DNA of 64,000 nt from Pseudarcicella hirudinis (GTDB taxonomy: Bacteria; Bacteroidota; Bacteroidia; Cytophagales; Spirosomataceae). Where the stretch lies: assembly GCF_900115665.1 (NCBI RefSeq), contig NZ_FOXH01000014.1:62001-126000 (forward strand), read 5' to 3'. The notes below the pieces were generated by a model, which saw nothing but the letters and a program-made list of their open reading frames with translations, searched no databases and was not told where the DNA came from. Position numbers and translations under genes: made by a program. This document shows positions 54,918 to 62,937 of the stretch, piece by piece. Position 1 is the stretch's first letter, and every line of letters begins with the position of its first letter.

Positions 54918-55805
54918 ATGAAGAAAATCGCTCTTTTCACCCTTTTCTCTGCCATTGCCTTGACAACAACAGCACAAACCTTTGAAATAGAAGGTCATAG
55001 AGGAGCAAGAGGCCTCATGCCCGAAAACACCATTCCGGCCTTTAAAAAAGCACTTGATTTAGGGGTTTCTACGCTGGAACTGGATGTTTGTATCACGAAA
55101 GACAAGCAGGTTGTCGTGTCACATGAGCCTTACATGAACGCATTATATGTTAGTAAACCAGATGGCACTCCCGTAACGAAGGAGGAAGAAAAATCGCTGA
55201 ATCTTTTTCAGATGACTGCTGACGAAATCAGAAAATATGACTCCGGGAAAAGAGGAAATACACAGTTTCCGCAACAACAGAAACAGGAAACTTTTAAACC
55301 TTTACTGAAAGATATGATTGCTGCCTGCGAAGCTTATATCAAAGAAAAAGGATTAAAATCTGTGCATTATAACATAGAAATCAAGTCTGAAGAAAAGGAA
55401 TATGGCATTTCACAGCCCAATACGGTTGAAGAATTTTCGGATTTAGTTTATCAGGAAATCATCAGACAACTACCTGCCAACCGGGTTATTTTACAAAGCT
55501 TCGATTTTAATGTATTGAAGCACTGGAAAAAACAAATGGACGCAGGGAAATATAAGAAGATTGTTTTATCAGCTTTAATTGTTTCAAAGTCTCCAGCAAA
55601 TACGTTCAAAGACCTTGGTTTTCTGCCTGATGTTTACAGCTCTTATTTTAAAAACCTCACAAAAGAACAAGTTGACGCCTGTCATGAAAAATCAGTAAAG
55701 GTTATTCCCTGGACTGTCAATGAAATTGAGGAAATGAAACAAATCAAAGCGCTCGGAGCGGATGGACTTATTACTGATTATCCGGATAGAGCAAAAGGCA
55801 TTTAA
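54918..55805 (+). CDS. Glycerophosphodiester phosphodiesterase, exported
   Basis: A 295-residue protein from the ATG at 54918; an in-frame TTG at 54894 lies inside the previous terminator. It has a signal peptide (KKIALFTLFSAIALTTTAQ). The GDPD barrel carries GHRGARGLMPENTIPAF with the catalytic first histidine and Arg, ELDVCITKDKQVVVSHEP with the Glu, Asp and second His, and VKVIPWTVNEIEEM near the end. It hydrolyses glycerophosphodiesters to glycerol 3-phosphate and an alcohol in the periplasm. It ends in a terminator shared with the convergent carboxypeptidase gene. Confidence 0.93.
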   Translation: MKKIALFTLFSAIALTTTAQTFEIEGHRGARGLMPENTIPAFKKALDLGVSTLELDVCITKDKQVVVSHEPYMNALYVSKPDGTPVTKEEEKSLNLFQMTADEIRKYDSGKRGNTQFPQQQKQETFKPLLKDMIAACEAYIKEKGLKSVHYNIEIKSEEKEYGISQPNTVEEFSDLVYQEIIRQLPANRVILQSFDFNVLKHWKKQMDAGKYKKIVLSALIVSKSPANTFKDLGFLPDVYSSYFKNLTKEQVDACHEKSVKVIPWTVNEIEEMKQIKALGADGLITDYPDRAKGI

Positions 55806-55826
55806 AGTCTTGCAACAAAACATAGA

Positions 55827-55862
55827 AATAAGTCTCTCTGAACATGTTCGGAGGGACTTATT
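55827..55862. terminator. Bidirectional terminator between the GDPD and PBP4-type genes
   Basis: A 16-bp stem (55827-55842 with 55847-55862) including two G/T wobbles and a CATG loop, with TTGTTTTATTT after it on the plus strand. It lies midway between the two convergent stops. Confidence 0.8.
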
Positions 55863-55878
55863 GTTTTATTTACTTATT

Positions 55879-57180
55879 CTAATATTTTTCATGAACCTCT
55901 GTTAAAAACCTGATTACCTCTTTTCGTACTTCAGAAATGGATTTCATGAAATTGTTATTCATCATACTGAAAGCAAAAGTCTTTCCCGACCTGGTTATCA
56001 AAAAACCACTTAGATTATAATTATTGCTAAACGACCCTGATTTGGCAAAAATGAAAGGTTTTCCACCGTTTTCACCCACATTTTTCAGGGTTCCTGAAAC
56101 TCCGGCTGCCGGCAAAAGATCATATAATCTTTCTTCAGGCACGATTTCATGTATTTTTTCCAGAATTTTCACAAAATCTCTCGGTGTAAACAAGTTATAC
56201 CTCGAAAGCCCGGAGCCGTCCACCCAGCGGGGAGCATCAGGAAGATCGGATAAAAGAGTCTTTTTCAATACGGTAATCATTTCTGAAGAATTAAGCGCTT
56301 TCCCCTGCGCGTTAGCAGCTAACAGAATAAGATGTTCTGCAATAAAATTATCACTGAGGTGCAGCATTCTTTTGTAAAGGCTGTCTGCTCTTAAGCTGTA
56401 AACCGTTTTCGCCTGATTATCTAAAGTATAATTGATCAGACTTACCTCTTTTCTGAGTGTATCCTTTAACAAAGCGGTTGTCAGATCAGAAGAAGTTTTA
56501 AAAGGAACATCCTGCACAAATCCTGCTTTTGCGGGAGTATTCGGAAAGCTGAATAAGTTAGATCCAACATCTCTTTTTACTTCAAAGTCCTTCCCATGAC
56601 TCCAGCTATAGGTTTTATCCTTAAAAAATCCCGGTTCAATCAGTAGGTTTTTGTCAGGTTTTCCGGAAAAACGAACAATATTGCTATAAAGCGGCAAAGG
56701 AGAAATCTCGGTGGAATAATAATCATTATAATCATCCCAGGCCCAGCCTTCTCCGAAAGAACTTCCGGTAAAACTATCCTCTGTATAAAACAGTTTCTCT
56801 TGTCTGGACTTCAGAAAATCATAAACCTTCGTGTTCTTCAGATCCGGGTGCAATCCCGCAGGATCTCCTGTTCCACAAAAGATCAGCGAATCATTCTTAA
56901 CAACATATCGCAAAGCCGGAATAGAATCCGGAAGGGTTTTTAATGCAATATAGAAAGTAACAAGTTTGGCATTGGAGGCCGGCATAAAATACCTTTCAGC
57001 ATTGTATTCGAGTACATTTTTCTTTTCAGCAATATCATAAAGCATTACACCTGTATGATTCTGCGAAAACACTTTATCGGATTGTAAGGCTTTTACTAAT
57101 TTCCGTTGCGTGCTGCAAGAAAACTGAAGGCCAACTATGGCAAAAACCAGTAATAATTTCAAAAATTTCCTGAAGTTCAT
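55879..57180 (-). CDS. D-alanyl-D-alanine carboxypeptidase/endopeptidase, PBP4 (peptidase S13) type lipoprotein
   Basis: A 433-residue penicillin-binding protein. The N-terminus has a lipoprotein signal ending LQFSC, with C22 as acylation site. Active-site motifs are SxxK at S69-K72 (PASNAK), SDN in HLSDNFIAEHL, and KSG in FAKSGSFSNNYN where class C enzymes have KTG. Between the first and second motifs is the large insertion typical of S13 proteins (DSFTGSSFGEGWAWDDYNDYYSTEISPLPLYSN). It trims or cleaves peptidoglycan peptides in the periplasm. It stands alone on the minus strand, convergent with the GDPD gene. Confidence 0.92.
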   Translation of the reverse strand: MNFRKFLKLLLVFAIVGLQFSCSTQRKLVKALQSDKVFSQNHTGVMLYDIAEKKNVLEYNAERYFMPASNAKLVTFYIALKTLPDSIPALRYVVKNDSLIFCGTGDPAGLHPDLKNTKVYDFLKSRQEKLFYTEDSFTGSSFGEGWAWDDYNDYYSTEISPLPLYSNIVRFSGKPDKNLLIEPGFFKDKTYSWSHGKDFEVKRDVGSNLFSFPNTPAKAGFVQDVPFKTSSDLTTALLKDTLRKEVSLINYTLDNQAKTVYSLRADSLYKRMLHLSDNFIAEHLILLAANAQGKALNSSEMITVLKKTLLSDLPDAPRWVDGSGLSRYNLFTPRDFVKILEKIHEIVPEERLYDLLPAAGVSGTLKNVGENGGKPFIFAKSGSFSNNYNLSGFLITRSGKTFAFSMMNNNFMKSISEVRKEVIRFLTEVHEKY

Positions 57181-57515
57181 TTAAAAGATGAAGTTATGAG
57201 TTATTCCAGATTCCACTAATTTAAATAAACCCTTCCGAATACCTGTTCTTTTTTATTTTCATCCTGAAAAAAACATATTTAAATCGGGAAAATCCATTCC
57301 GGAAAGTATATAATCCGGGGAAAAACTTCCTCAGACTTCTGATAAACTATTGCTCAACCTGCATGATCTGACTCTGGAGATTCACTCAAAATAAAAATCG
57401 CAATCAATTGATTTACAGAATCATACCCACAAACACTTTGATTTTTTGTAAAGGTATTAAACAGAGGCACGGGTTTTTATAAACTATATAGTAAACCAAT
57501 TTTAATTGACTGATT
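57181..57515. other. Intergenic region between the divergent PBP4-type and GH13 genes
   Basis: This 335-bp stretch must hold both divergent promoters. I see no supported gene, no strong hairpin and no clear TAnnTTTG box in either orientation. Confidence 0.4.
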
Positions 57516-59348
57516 ATGAAAACTAACACATTTTTGGAGCTGGAGAAAATTGAAGGAATGGGTTCAATTATTCATCAAAACGGAGTCTTCTTCAGGGTTT
57601 GGTGTCCTAATGCTGAACAGGTAAGTATTGTCGGATCATTTAATAATTGGGATCCGGCCGCTAACCTCATGCAATATGAAGAAAATGGTTATTGGGGAGG
57701 AAACGTCGGGGAAGCAAAAGCAGGAGATGAATACAAATTTCAGATTCAGTCGCCTTCAGGAAGTTTTCAGAGAAATGATCCATATGCGAGAGAGGTGACA
57801 GATTCGGTTGGAAATTCGATCATTTATGATCAGAATAATTTTGATTGGGGGCAAAAGGAATTTCAGATGCCCGGCTGGAATAACCTTGTAATCTATGAAC
57901 TCCATACCGGAACTTTCAATGCAAAAGTCAAGGGTAAACCGGGAGATTTTTATGGTTTGATTGAGAAACTACCCTATTTACAACAATTAGGGGTAAACTG
58001 CATTGAAATTATGCCGCCGTTTGAATTCCCGGGAGGATTTTCCTGGGGATATAATCCTGTTCATCCATTTGCAATCGAGTCAGAATATGGCGGGCCGGAT
58101 GCATTCAAAGCTTTGGTTAAAACAGCGCATGAATGTGGCATTGCAGTAATTCTGGATGTAGTTTACAACCATTTCGGACCTTCTGATCTTGATATCTGGC
58201 AGTTTGATGGCTGGAATGAGAATAACCTGGGAGGCATATATTTTTATAACGACTGGCGCGCCAATACCCCCTGGGGCGACACCAGACCGGATTATGGCAG
58301 AAAGGAAGTACAACAATACATCCGTGACAATGCTATGATGTGGTTTGATGAATATAAAGTTGATGGGTTAAGAATGGATATGATTCCTTACATCAGAAAG
58401 GTAAATCAGGAAGAAAATCCTGAAAATATCCTGCATGAAGGCATCAGTCTTCTTCGTTGGATCAATTCAGAAGTGTCGGAACGATTCCCCTGGAAACTAA
58501 CCATTGCAGAAGATCTTCACGGACTTGATACCATTACTGACAGTATCGGAGAACAATGCGGACTAGGTTTCGGGAGTCAGTGGGATGCAGATTTCGTACA
58601 TCCTGTAAGGGAAGCATTAATTACTCAGAATGATGAAGAACGAAGCATGGAAGCAATAGAAATGGCCTTGTTGCGCAGATATAGTGATGATGCTTTTAAA
58701 AGAGTAATTTATACTGAATCGCATGATGAGGTTGCCAACGGAAAAGCCAGGGTTGCTGAAGAAATTGCTGTTAAAAATGTAAATAACTGGTATTCGAAAA
58801 AGAGAGCTTCTCTTGGTGTGGCATTGGTTCTCACTTCTCCGGGCATTCCAATGTTGTTCCAGGGGCAGGAGTTACTGGAAGATAAATGGTTTTCTGATAC
58901 TGATCCGATCGACTGGAAAAGATTGAAAAAATTCAACGGATATATGAACTTACATAAAGATCTGATTCATTTAAGGCTCAATAAGGACAACCTGACTGAG
59001 GGTCTGACCGGTCAGCACACACAAATCCTAAAGATTGATGAAGAGAAAAAAATTATAGCCTATCAGCGTTGGAAGAACGGAGGGAAAGGCGATAACACCG
59101 TAGTTATTCTGAATTTCGCCAATACCAATCAGGAAAATTACACTATTGCTTTTCCTTCCAGTGGCATCTGGAAAGTTCGTTTCAACAGTGACTGGGAAGG
59201 TTATGATGCAGAATTTGAAAATTTCACTTCTGTAGATACGGAAGCTGTTGATGGTGAATTTGAGGGTTTTCACGCCTATGCCAATATTTCTATCGCTGCC
59301 TATAGTGCTATTATTTTATCGCAAGACCGGGATGTAGCCACATTGTAA
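57516..59348 (+). CDS. GH13 alpha-glucan-active enzyme, branching-enzyme-like
   Basis: A 610-residue protein. A CBM48 domain (about 17-105: FFRVWCPNAEQVSIVGSFNNWD) precedes the GH13 barrel. Conserved regions are VILDVVYNHFGPSD (about 211-224), the nucleophile D288 in VDGLRMDM, the acid/base E332 in IAEDLHG and H403-D404 in ESHDEVANGK. A C-terminal beta-sandwich ends the protein. CBM48 and the branching-enzyme-like ESHDE suggest a GlgB-type or related alpha-glucan enzyme, but no other glycogen gene is nearby, so the activity is uncertain. The last two codons (Thr-Leu) and the stop codon are the first nine bases of a tandem repeat unit, so the native C-terminus was probably longer or different. 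Confidence 0.87.
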   Translation: MKTNTFLELEKIEGMGSIIHQNGVFFRVWCPNAEQVSIVGSFNNWDPAANLMQYEENGYWGGNVGEAKAGDEYKFQIQSPSGSFQRNDPYAREVTDSVGNSIIYDQNNFDWGQKEFQMPGWNNLVIYELHTGTFNAKVKGKPGDFYGLIEKLPYLQQLGVNCIEIMPPFEFPGGFSWGYNPVHPFAIESEYGGPDAFKALVKTAHECGIAVILDVVYNHFGPSDLDIWQFDGWNENNLGGIYFYNDWRANTPWGDTRPDYGRKEVQQYIRDNAMMWFDEYKVDGLRMDMIPYIRKVNQEENPENILHEGISLLRWINSEVSERFPWKLTIAEDLHGLDTITDSIGEQCGLGFGSQWDADFVHPVREALITQNDEERSMEAIEMALLRRYSDDAFKRVIYTESHDEVANGKARVAEEIAVKNVNNWYSKKRASLGVALVLTSPGIPMLFQGQELLEDKWFSDTDPIDWKRLKKFNGYMNLHKDLIHLRLNKDNLTEGLTGQHTQILKIDEEKKIIAYQRWKNGGKGDNTVVILNFANTNQENYTIAFPSSGIWKVRFNSDWEGYDAEFENFTSVDTEAVDGEFEGFHAYANISIAAYSAIILSQDRDVATL

Positions 59349-59535
59349 CCACATAGGAACATAGAACACATAGGGTTTTGAGACATTGTAACCACATAGG
59401 AGCATAGAACACATAGGGTTTTGAGATATTGTAACCACATAGGAACATAGAACACATAGGGTTTTGAGACATTGTAACCACATAGGAACATAGAACACAT
59501 AGGATTGTAACCACATAGACACATAGGGCACATAG
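59340..59535. repeat. Tandem repeat array of 43-bp units related to the 29.6 kb array
   Basis: CCACATAGG units begin (at CCAC) at 59349, 59392, 59435, 59478 and 59511; the period is 43 bp three times, then 33 bp in a shortened last unit. A unit reads from ACATTGTAAC through CACATAGGAACATAG to ACACATAG and GGTTTTGAG. The words CCACATAG, GAACATAG and ATTGTAAC are shared with the 78-bp array, but only the left-arm half is repeated, so these units lack the matching right arm. No GxxExxY gene is adjacent. Minus-strand frames across it encode only a meaningless iterated peptide. Confidence 0.9.
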
Positions 59536-59592
59536 GATCTTGAGCATATAGAAGCTTCTTCAAATATTCTGCTTCTGATTTTCAACAAAAGA

Positions 59593-59618
59593 ATAAGGGG
59601 GACCAAAGTCCCCCTTAT
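59593..59618 (-). terminator. Terminator of the minus-strand response regulator gene
   Basis: A perfect 11-bp stem (59593-59603 with 59608-59618), GC-rich (five G/C pairs in a row), with a CAAA loop, and TTCTTTTG after it on the minus strand. It lies 24 bp after the regulator's stop codon. Confidence 0.85.
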
Positions 59619-59641
59619 CATGTTTATTTCAATGGTAATTT

Positions 59642-60004
59642 TTAGTCAATCAGGCCGCTTAATACTTCAAAACTGATAGGTTTTTCCAGAAAATTATCCG
59701 CCCCGGTAATCAAAGCCTCCTCACTTAAATGCCCCATCGCACTCATCATAATTATTTTACACCCAGGCAATAAATTCCTGATTTTTCCGATTACGGTTAT
59801 TCCCAGGCCATCCGGAAGATTATTATCCAGTAATACAACATTCGGCTGTAAATCGTATAAATTCTTCATCCCTTCATTCAAAGTCAGTGCATAAGTCACT
59901 TTTTTGGATTTTCTTTGGATAAACGTACTCAACAATAAACATATGTCCTCTTCATCGTCAATTATTAATACAGAAGAGGATTTTATGGTATCTTCTTTTT
60001 TCAT
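59642..60004 (-). CDS. Single-domain response regulator receiver
   Basis: About 120 residues from the ATG at 60004 (MKKEDTIKSS); an upstream ATG at 60076 adds an unrelated 24-residue leader and is not preferred. The receiver fold is complete: acidic pair D16-D17 (IIDDEED), phospho-acceptor D60 in VVLLDNNLPDG, the switch Ser in MMSAMG and the conserved Lys of FLEKPIS near 108. There is no output domain, so it works through protein contacts, as CheY-like proteins do. It is divergent from the YtxH gene (197 bp) and may belong functionally with the histidine kinase at 63 kb. Confidence 0.9.
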   Translation of the reverse strand: MKKEDTIKSSSVLIIDDEEDICLLLSTFIQRKSKKVTYALTLNEGMKNLYDLQPNVVLLDNNLPDGLGITVIGKIRNLLPGCKIIMMSAMGHLSEEALITGADNFLEKPISFEVLSGLID

Positions 60005-60201
60005 TTCATTAATGCTTCTACAATCAAACAAATATGTGTAAAAAACTGTGCCAGTAAATTTCTGATTGCTTGTCAAACATTCCCGATAGCCTCCTCAGTG
60101 TGAGGATTATATTCCCCAAGTTAGGTGATTTTCTACAAAATATCCTGATGGAATGCTTTTTTCAAAATATCAGTCAGTAATTAACTAAAACATTTAGGAC
60201 T

Positions 60202-60495
60202 ATGACTACAAATTCAAGAAATGCCTTAGCTCTACTTGCAGCAGTAGGAGCCGGTGTTGTAATCGGGATTTTAATTGCTCCGGAAAAAGGAAGCGATTTG
60301 CGTGAAAAAGTTCGTGGGTCAGCTAATGATCTGGCAGACGAACTACTGGCAGCACTGGGCAAAAGAAAAAATGATGTGGCAGAGAAGGCTAGTGAATTGA
60401 AAGGAAGAGCCGAAGCGAAGTTAGGACAATGGAAAGAGGATGCTGAGGACGGAGTACAGTCGCTAAAAAGAAAAGCCGAATCTCATTTAAGCTAA
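60202..60495 (+). CDS. YtxH-domain membrane-anchored protein
   Basis: A 97-residue protein. One N-terminal membrane segment (LALLAAVGAGVVIGILIAPEKG) is followed by a long charged helix rich in Lys, Glu and Ala (DLREKVRGSANDLADELLAALG, then KASELKGRAEAKLGQWKED). GILIAPEKGSDLR is the YtxH hallmark. In E. coli the similarly built YqjD is a stationary-phase inner-membrane protein that binds ribosomes; YtxH of Bacillus is a general-stress protein. Its own terminator follows, yet the next genes are on the same strand and fit the YqjD-YqjE-YqjK order. Confidence 0.88.
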   Translation: MTTNSRNALALLAAVGAGVVIGILIAPEKGSDLREKVRGSANDLADELLAALGKRKNDVAEKASELKGRAEAKLGQWKEDAEDGVQSLKRKAESHLS

Positions 60496-60519
60496 ATTAG
60501 TGTCACTCATTTATTTGTT

Positions 60520-60551
60520 CAGAGACACTCGTTACGGGTGTCTCTGTTTTT
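60520..60551 (+). terminator. Terminator after the YtxH gene
   Basis: An 11-bp stem (60520-60530 with 60536-60546) with one G/T wobble, a GTTAC loop and five T residues. It lies 24 bp after the YtxH stop, so only part of the transcripts should continue into the next gene. Confidence 0.9.
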
Positions 60552-60571
60552 AAGATTTTACTTTTAAAATC

Positions 60572-60925
60572 ATGGAGCTTGAACCAATCAAATCAAAAAC
60601 AGAAGATTTAATCGATCACATTTCCGATTATACGGAAGCGAGATGGAATTTAGCTGTTTTAGATACCGCCGAGAAAACGTCTGAGGTTGTATCTTCACTG
60701 GCAACCATAACGATTTTAGGATTAAGCATAGGGCTGGGACTTATTTTCCTAAGCACAGGCATAGCCTGGTGGATTGGTCAGCAACTTCATAATATATCAT
60801 TAGGATTTTTTATTGTTGCCGCATTTTATGCCTTTTTAAGCATTATTCTATATCTGATAAAAGATACGTTCATAAAAATACCTGTAGTAAATTCTATAAT
60901 CAGAAAGTTTTACCATGAAAGCTAA
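60572..60925 (+). CDS. Phage-holin-like small membrane protein (PF07332/YqjE type)
   Basis: A 117-residue protein with two membrane segments: SSLATITILGLSIGLGLIFL (about 43-62) and SLGFFIVAAFYAFLSIILYL (about 76-96). The polar N-terminus (EPIKSKTEDLIDHISDYTEARWNLAVLDTAEKTSE) is an amphipathic helix. This arrangement resembles YqjE and the actinobacterial holin-X group, none of which is known to lyse cells. It overlaps the next gene by 11 bp, so the pair is translationally coupled. It is 76 bp downstream of the YtxH gene. Confidence 0.8.
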   Translation: MELEPIKSKTEDLIDHISDYTEARWNLAVLDTAEKTSEVVSSLATITILGLSIGLGLIFLSTGIAWWIGQQLHNISLGFFIVAAFYAFLSIILYLIKDTFIKIPVVNSIIRKFYHES

Positions 60926-61298
60926 AATTGAGACTATCGAACAACTCAGGGCTGAAAGACTGGTTCTTATTTCCTCTCTTGAACATTCCAAAAACAACAT
61001 CAGGCAGGATATCTATGCGATCAGAGAAGAGCTTCAGCCTGCAAAAAATGCCATAAATTTTCTGGGAAATTTCTTTACACACAAAAACTCCGGAATTCTC
61101 AACACCGGAATCGGACTGGGAATTGATATGATTGTAAAGAATGGGCTCATGGCTAATTCTTCCTGGATAAATCGCCTGATTGTACCTTTTCTTCTCAAAA
61201 ATGTAACAAGTAATGTTGTTCATGATAATCAGGAAGGAATTACCAATACGATATTTAACTGGTTGAAAAAGCTGAGAAAAAGAAAGAAAAGTGAATAA
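60915..61298 (+). CDS. Uncharacterised 127-residue protein, YqjK-like position
   Basis: The first half is a charged helix (AKIETIEQLRAERLVLISSLEHSKNNIRQDIYAIREELQPAKN), then a more hydrophobic, glycine-containing middle (NFFTHKNSGILNTGIGLGIDMIVKNG), and a basic C-terminus (NWLKKLRKRKKSE). No family was recognised with certainty. The start overlaps the holin-like gene by 11 bp, and the AI-2E gene starts 27 bp after the stop. The position after YtxH- and YqjE-like genes matches that of YqjK in E. coli, whose function is also unknown. Confidence 0.75.
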   Translation: MKAKIETIEQLRAERLVLISSLEHSKNNIRQDIYAIREELQPAKNAINFLGNFFTHKNSGILNTGIGLGIDMIVKNGLMANSSWINRLIVPFLLKNVTSNVVHDNQEGITNTIFNWLKKLRKRKKSE

Positions 61299-61325
61299 TA
61301 ATGTATCCCCTAAAACCTGCATCAA

Positions 61326-62453
61326 ATGAATAATATCCAGATACCATATGTTTTCAGGCTTGCAGCTACACTTCTGTGCGTAACCCTTTTGGTGTATTGG
61401 ATGCACGTCTTACAAAGTACGTTAGTGCTTCTTCTCTTTTCCATTCTCTTCTCTATGCTTCTTTTCCCCATTTGTCTTAGTCTTGAAAAATGGGGAATTT
61501 CAAGGTTGTGGGCAATTTCTCTCACTATGCTGCTGGCCACCACGGTAGTACTGGGTCTGATTACTGTTACAACTATGCAAATCTCCGGTTTTTATGAAAA
61601 TGTTCCTCATTTCACCCATAAACTGCATGAGATTCTTGACAAACTTCAAACTACTGCTGAAGAAACTTTTAATATTGACCGTGCCAGACAGGTTAAAGAA
61701 ATTAATATCCAAACCAAAAAACTGCTGGATGAAAGCGGGACTTATTTAAGCAGCTTTCTTTCTACCACTTCCAGCATGCTGGGAGCGCTTTCTCTCATTC
61801 CTATCTTTGTATTTTTCTTTCTGTATTACCGGGATTTTTTCAGAATTTTTATTTACAAAGTCTTCTCAAAAGTGGAAAAAAATCATCTGAACAATGTCAT
61901 TGCTAAAATTTATGAAGTAATTCAGGGATACATGGTTGGTACAGCTACTGTGATTGGGATTGTTGCTACACTAAATACCATCGGACTTTTATGCTTAGGG
62001 ATTGACTACGCTATATTTTTCGGCGTTCTGGCTGCCGTTTCATTACTGATTCCTTATATAGGAATTCTACTGGGTTCTCTCTTACCTATGATTATGGCAT
62101 TAATTACGAAAGATTCTTATTGGTATGCAGTGGGTGTGGCGGGTATATTTTTGTCTGTACAATTCCTCGAAGGAAATTTCATTACACCTTACATTGTTGG
62201 CTCGAAAGTCAGTATTAATCCTTTGGCTGCGATGATAGCCTTGATTCTGGGTGGACAGCTATGGGGTTTGCCGGGGCTTGTGTTAGCTTTACCGGTAACC
62301 GCGATTCTGAAAGTAATTTTTGACAGCATTAACGGTCTGAAACCATACGGTTACATCCTCGGACAAGCTGAACATCGGAATCCCCGGAAATTCAGAAATA
62401 TTAAAGAGAAGGTTCAAATCGTTGAAAAAAAGCTTGAAGAGGCGCTCAATTAA
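61326..62453 (+). CDS. AI-2E/PerM-family membrane transporter
   Basis: A 375-residue, roughly eight-helix membrane protein. The family features are an N-terminal helix pair, a large soluble helical segment (about 95-145, including LHEILDKLQTTAEETFNIDRARQVKE), then FFLYYRDFFRIFIYKVFSKVEKNHLNNVI, the conserved IYEVIQGYMVGTATVIGIVATLN, IPYIGILLGSLLP, and FITPYIVGSKVSINPLAAMIALILGG. Named members export AI-2 (TqsA) or are of unknown substrate (PerM). A stress-linked solute export role is possible. It is the last gene of the YtxH-led operon and is convergent with a response regulator gene 26 bp away. Confidence 0.92.
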   Translation: MNNIQIPYVFRLAATLLCVTLLVYWMHVLQSTLVLLLFSILFSMLLFPICLSLEKWGISRLWAISLTMLLATTVVLGLITVTTMQISGFYENVPHFTHKLHEILDKLQTTAEETFNIDRARQVKEINIQTKKLLDESGTYLSSFLSTTSSMLGALSLIPIFVFFFLYYRDFFRIFIYKVFSKVEKNHLNNVIAKIYEVIQGYMVGTATVIGIVATLNTIGLLCLGIDYAIFFGVLAAVSLLIPYIGILLGSLLPMIMALITKDSYWYAVGVAGIFLSVQFLEGNFITPYIVGSKVSINPLAAMIALILGGQLWGLPGLVLALPVTAILKVIFDSINGLKPYGYILGQAEHRNPRKFRNIKEKVQIVEKKLEEALN

Positions 62454-62479
62454 AACCGGAATCCAGGCAAAACTCGCGG

Positions 62480-62923
62480 CTATTTTCTAAGAGGAATTGT
62501 AGCTGTTCTCAGCCAAAAATCTCCTAAAGATCTCGTCATTTCCAGAAGGCCTTCAAAACTGATTGGTTTTGAAATAAAACAATTCGCACCATGCAGGTAA
62601 ACATCCAGGATATCAGCCTCCGCTTTTGAAGTGGTTAACACTACAATCGGAATATGTCTTAATTCAGCCGTTTGTTTAATAATCTGAAGAGCTTCCCTCC
62701 CATCCATTTTAGGCATATTCAAATCTAACAGAATCAAGCCTGGTAAGGCAGTTCCGGTTAAATCCTCATATTTCCCTCTTCTGTGAAGGTAATCAAGTAA
62801 TTCCTGTCCATTTTCAACAAAATGAATAGGGTTGGCTATATCGTTATCTTCGAAGGCAGATTGAGTCAGAAACCGATCATCAGCATCATCATCTGCCATC
62901 AGAATTATTACTTCTTGTCTCAT
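62480..62923 (-). CDS. Rcp1-type response regulator
   Basis: A 147-residue stand-alone receiver. The acidic cluster is MADDDADDR near the N-terminus, the phospho-acceptor D67 is in ILLDLNMPKMDG, the switch Thr is in VVLTTSKAE and the conserved Lys in FISKPISF. The DLNMPKMDGREAL signature and the insertion before it (HRRGKYEDLTGTALPG) are characteristic of Rcp1-like regulators, which pair with phytochrome-type or CHASE3-type kinases. It is 14 bp downstream of the histidine kinase gene on the same strand, so it is most likely its cognate partner. Confidence 0.94.
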   Translation of the reverse strand: MRQEVIILMADDDADDRFLTQSAFEDNDIANPIHFVENGQELLDYLHRRGKYEDLTGTALPGLILLDLNMPKMDGREALQIIKQTAELRHIPIVVLTTSKAEADILDVYLHGANCFISKPISFEGLLEMTRSLGDFWLRTATIPLRK

Positions 62924-62937
62924 GAGGTAGATTTAAT

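Noticed and set aside
55810-55830. Possible remnant of the CCACATAG repeat after the GDPD gene
   Set aside because: Only a short GCAACAAAACATAG-like match, too weak to separate from chance in AT-rich DNA.
59300-59621. Overlapping minus-strand frames of 78-101 residues
   Set aside because: They only translate the 43-bp repeat into an iterated peptide (MCSMFLCGYN-like) in three frames; no start context and no independent support.
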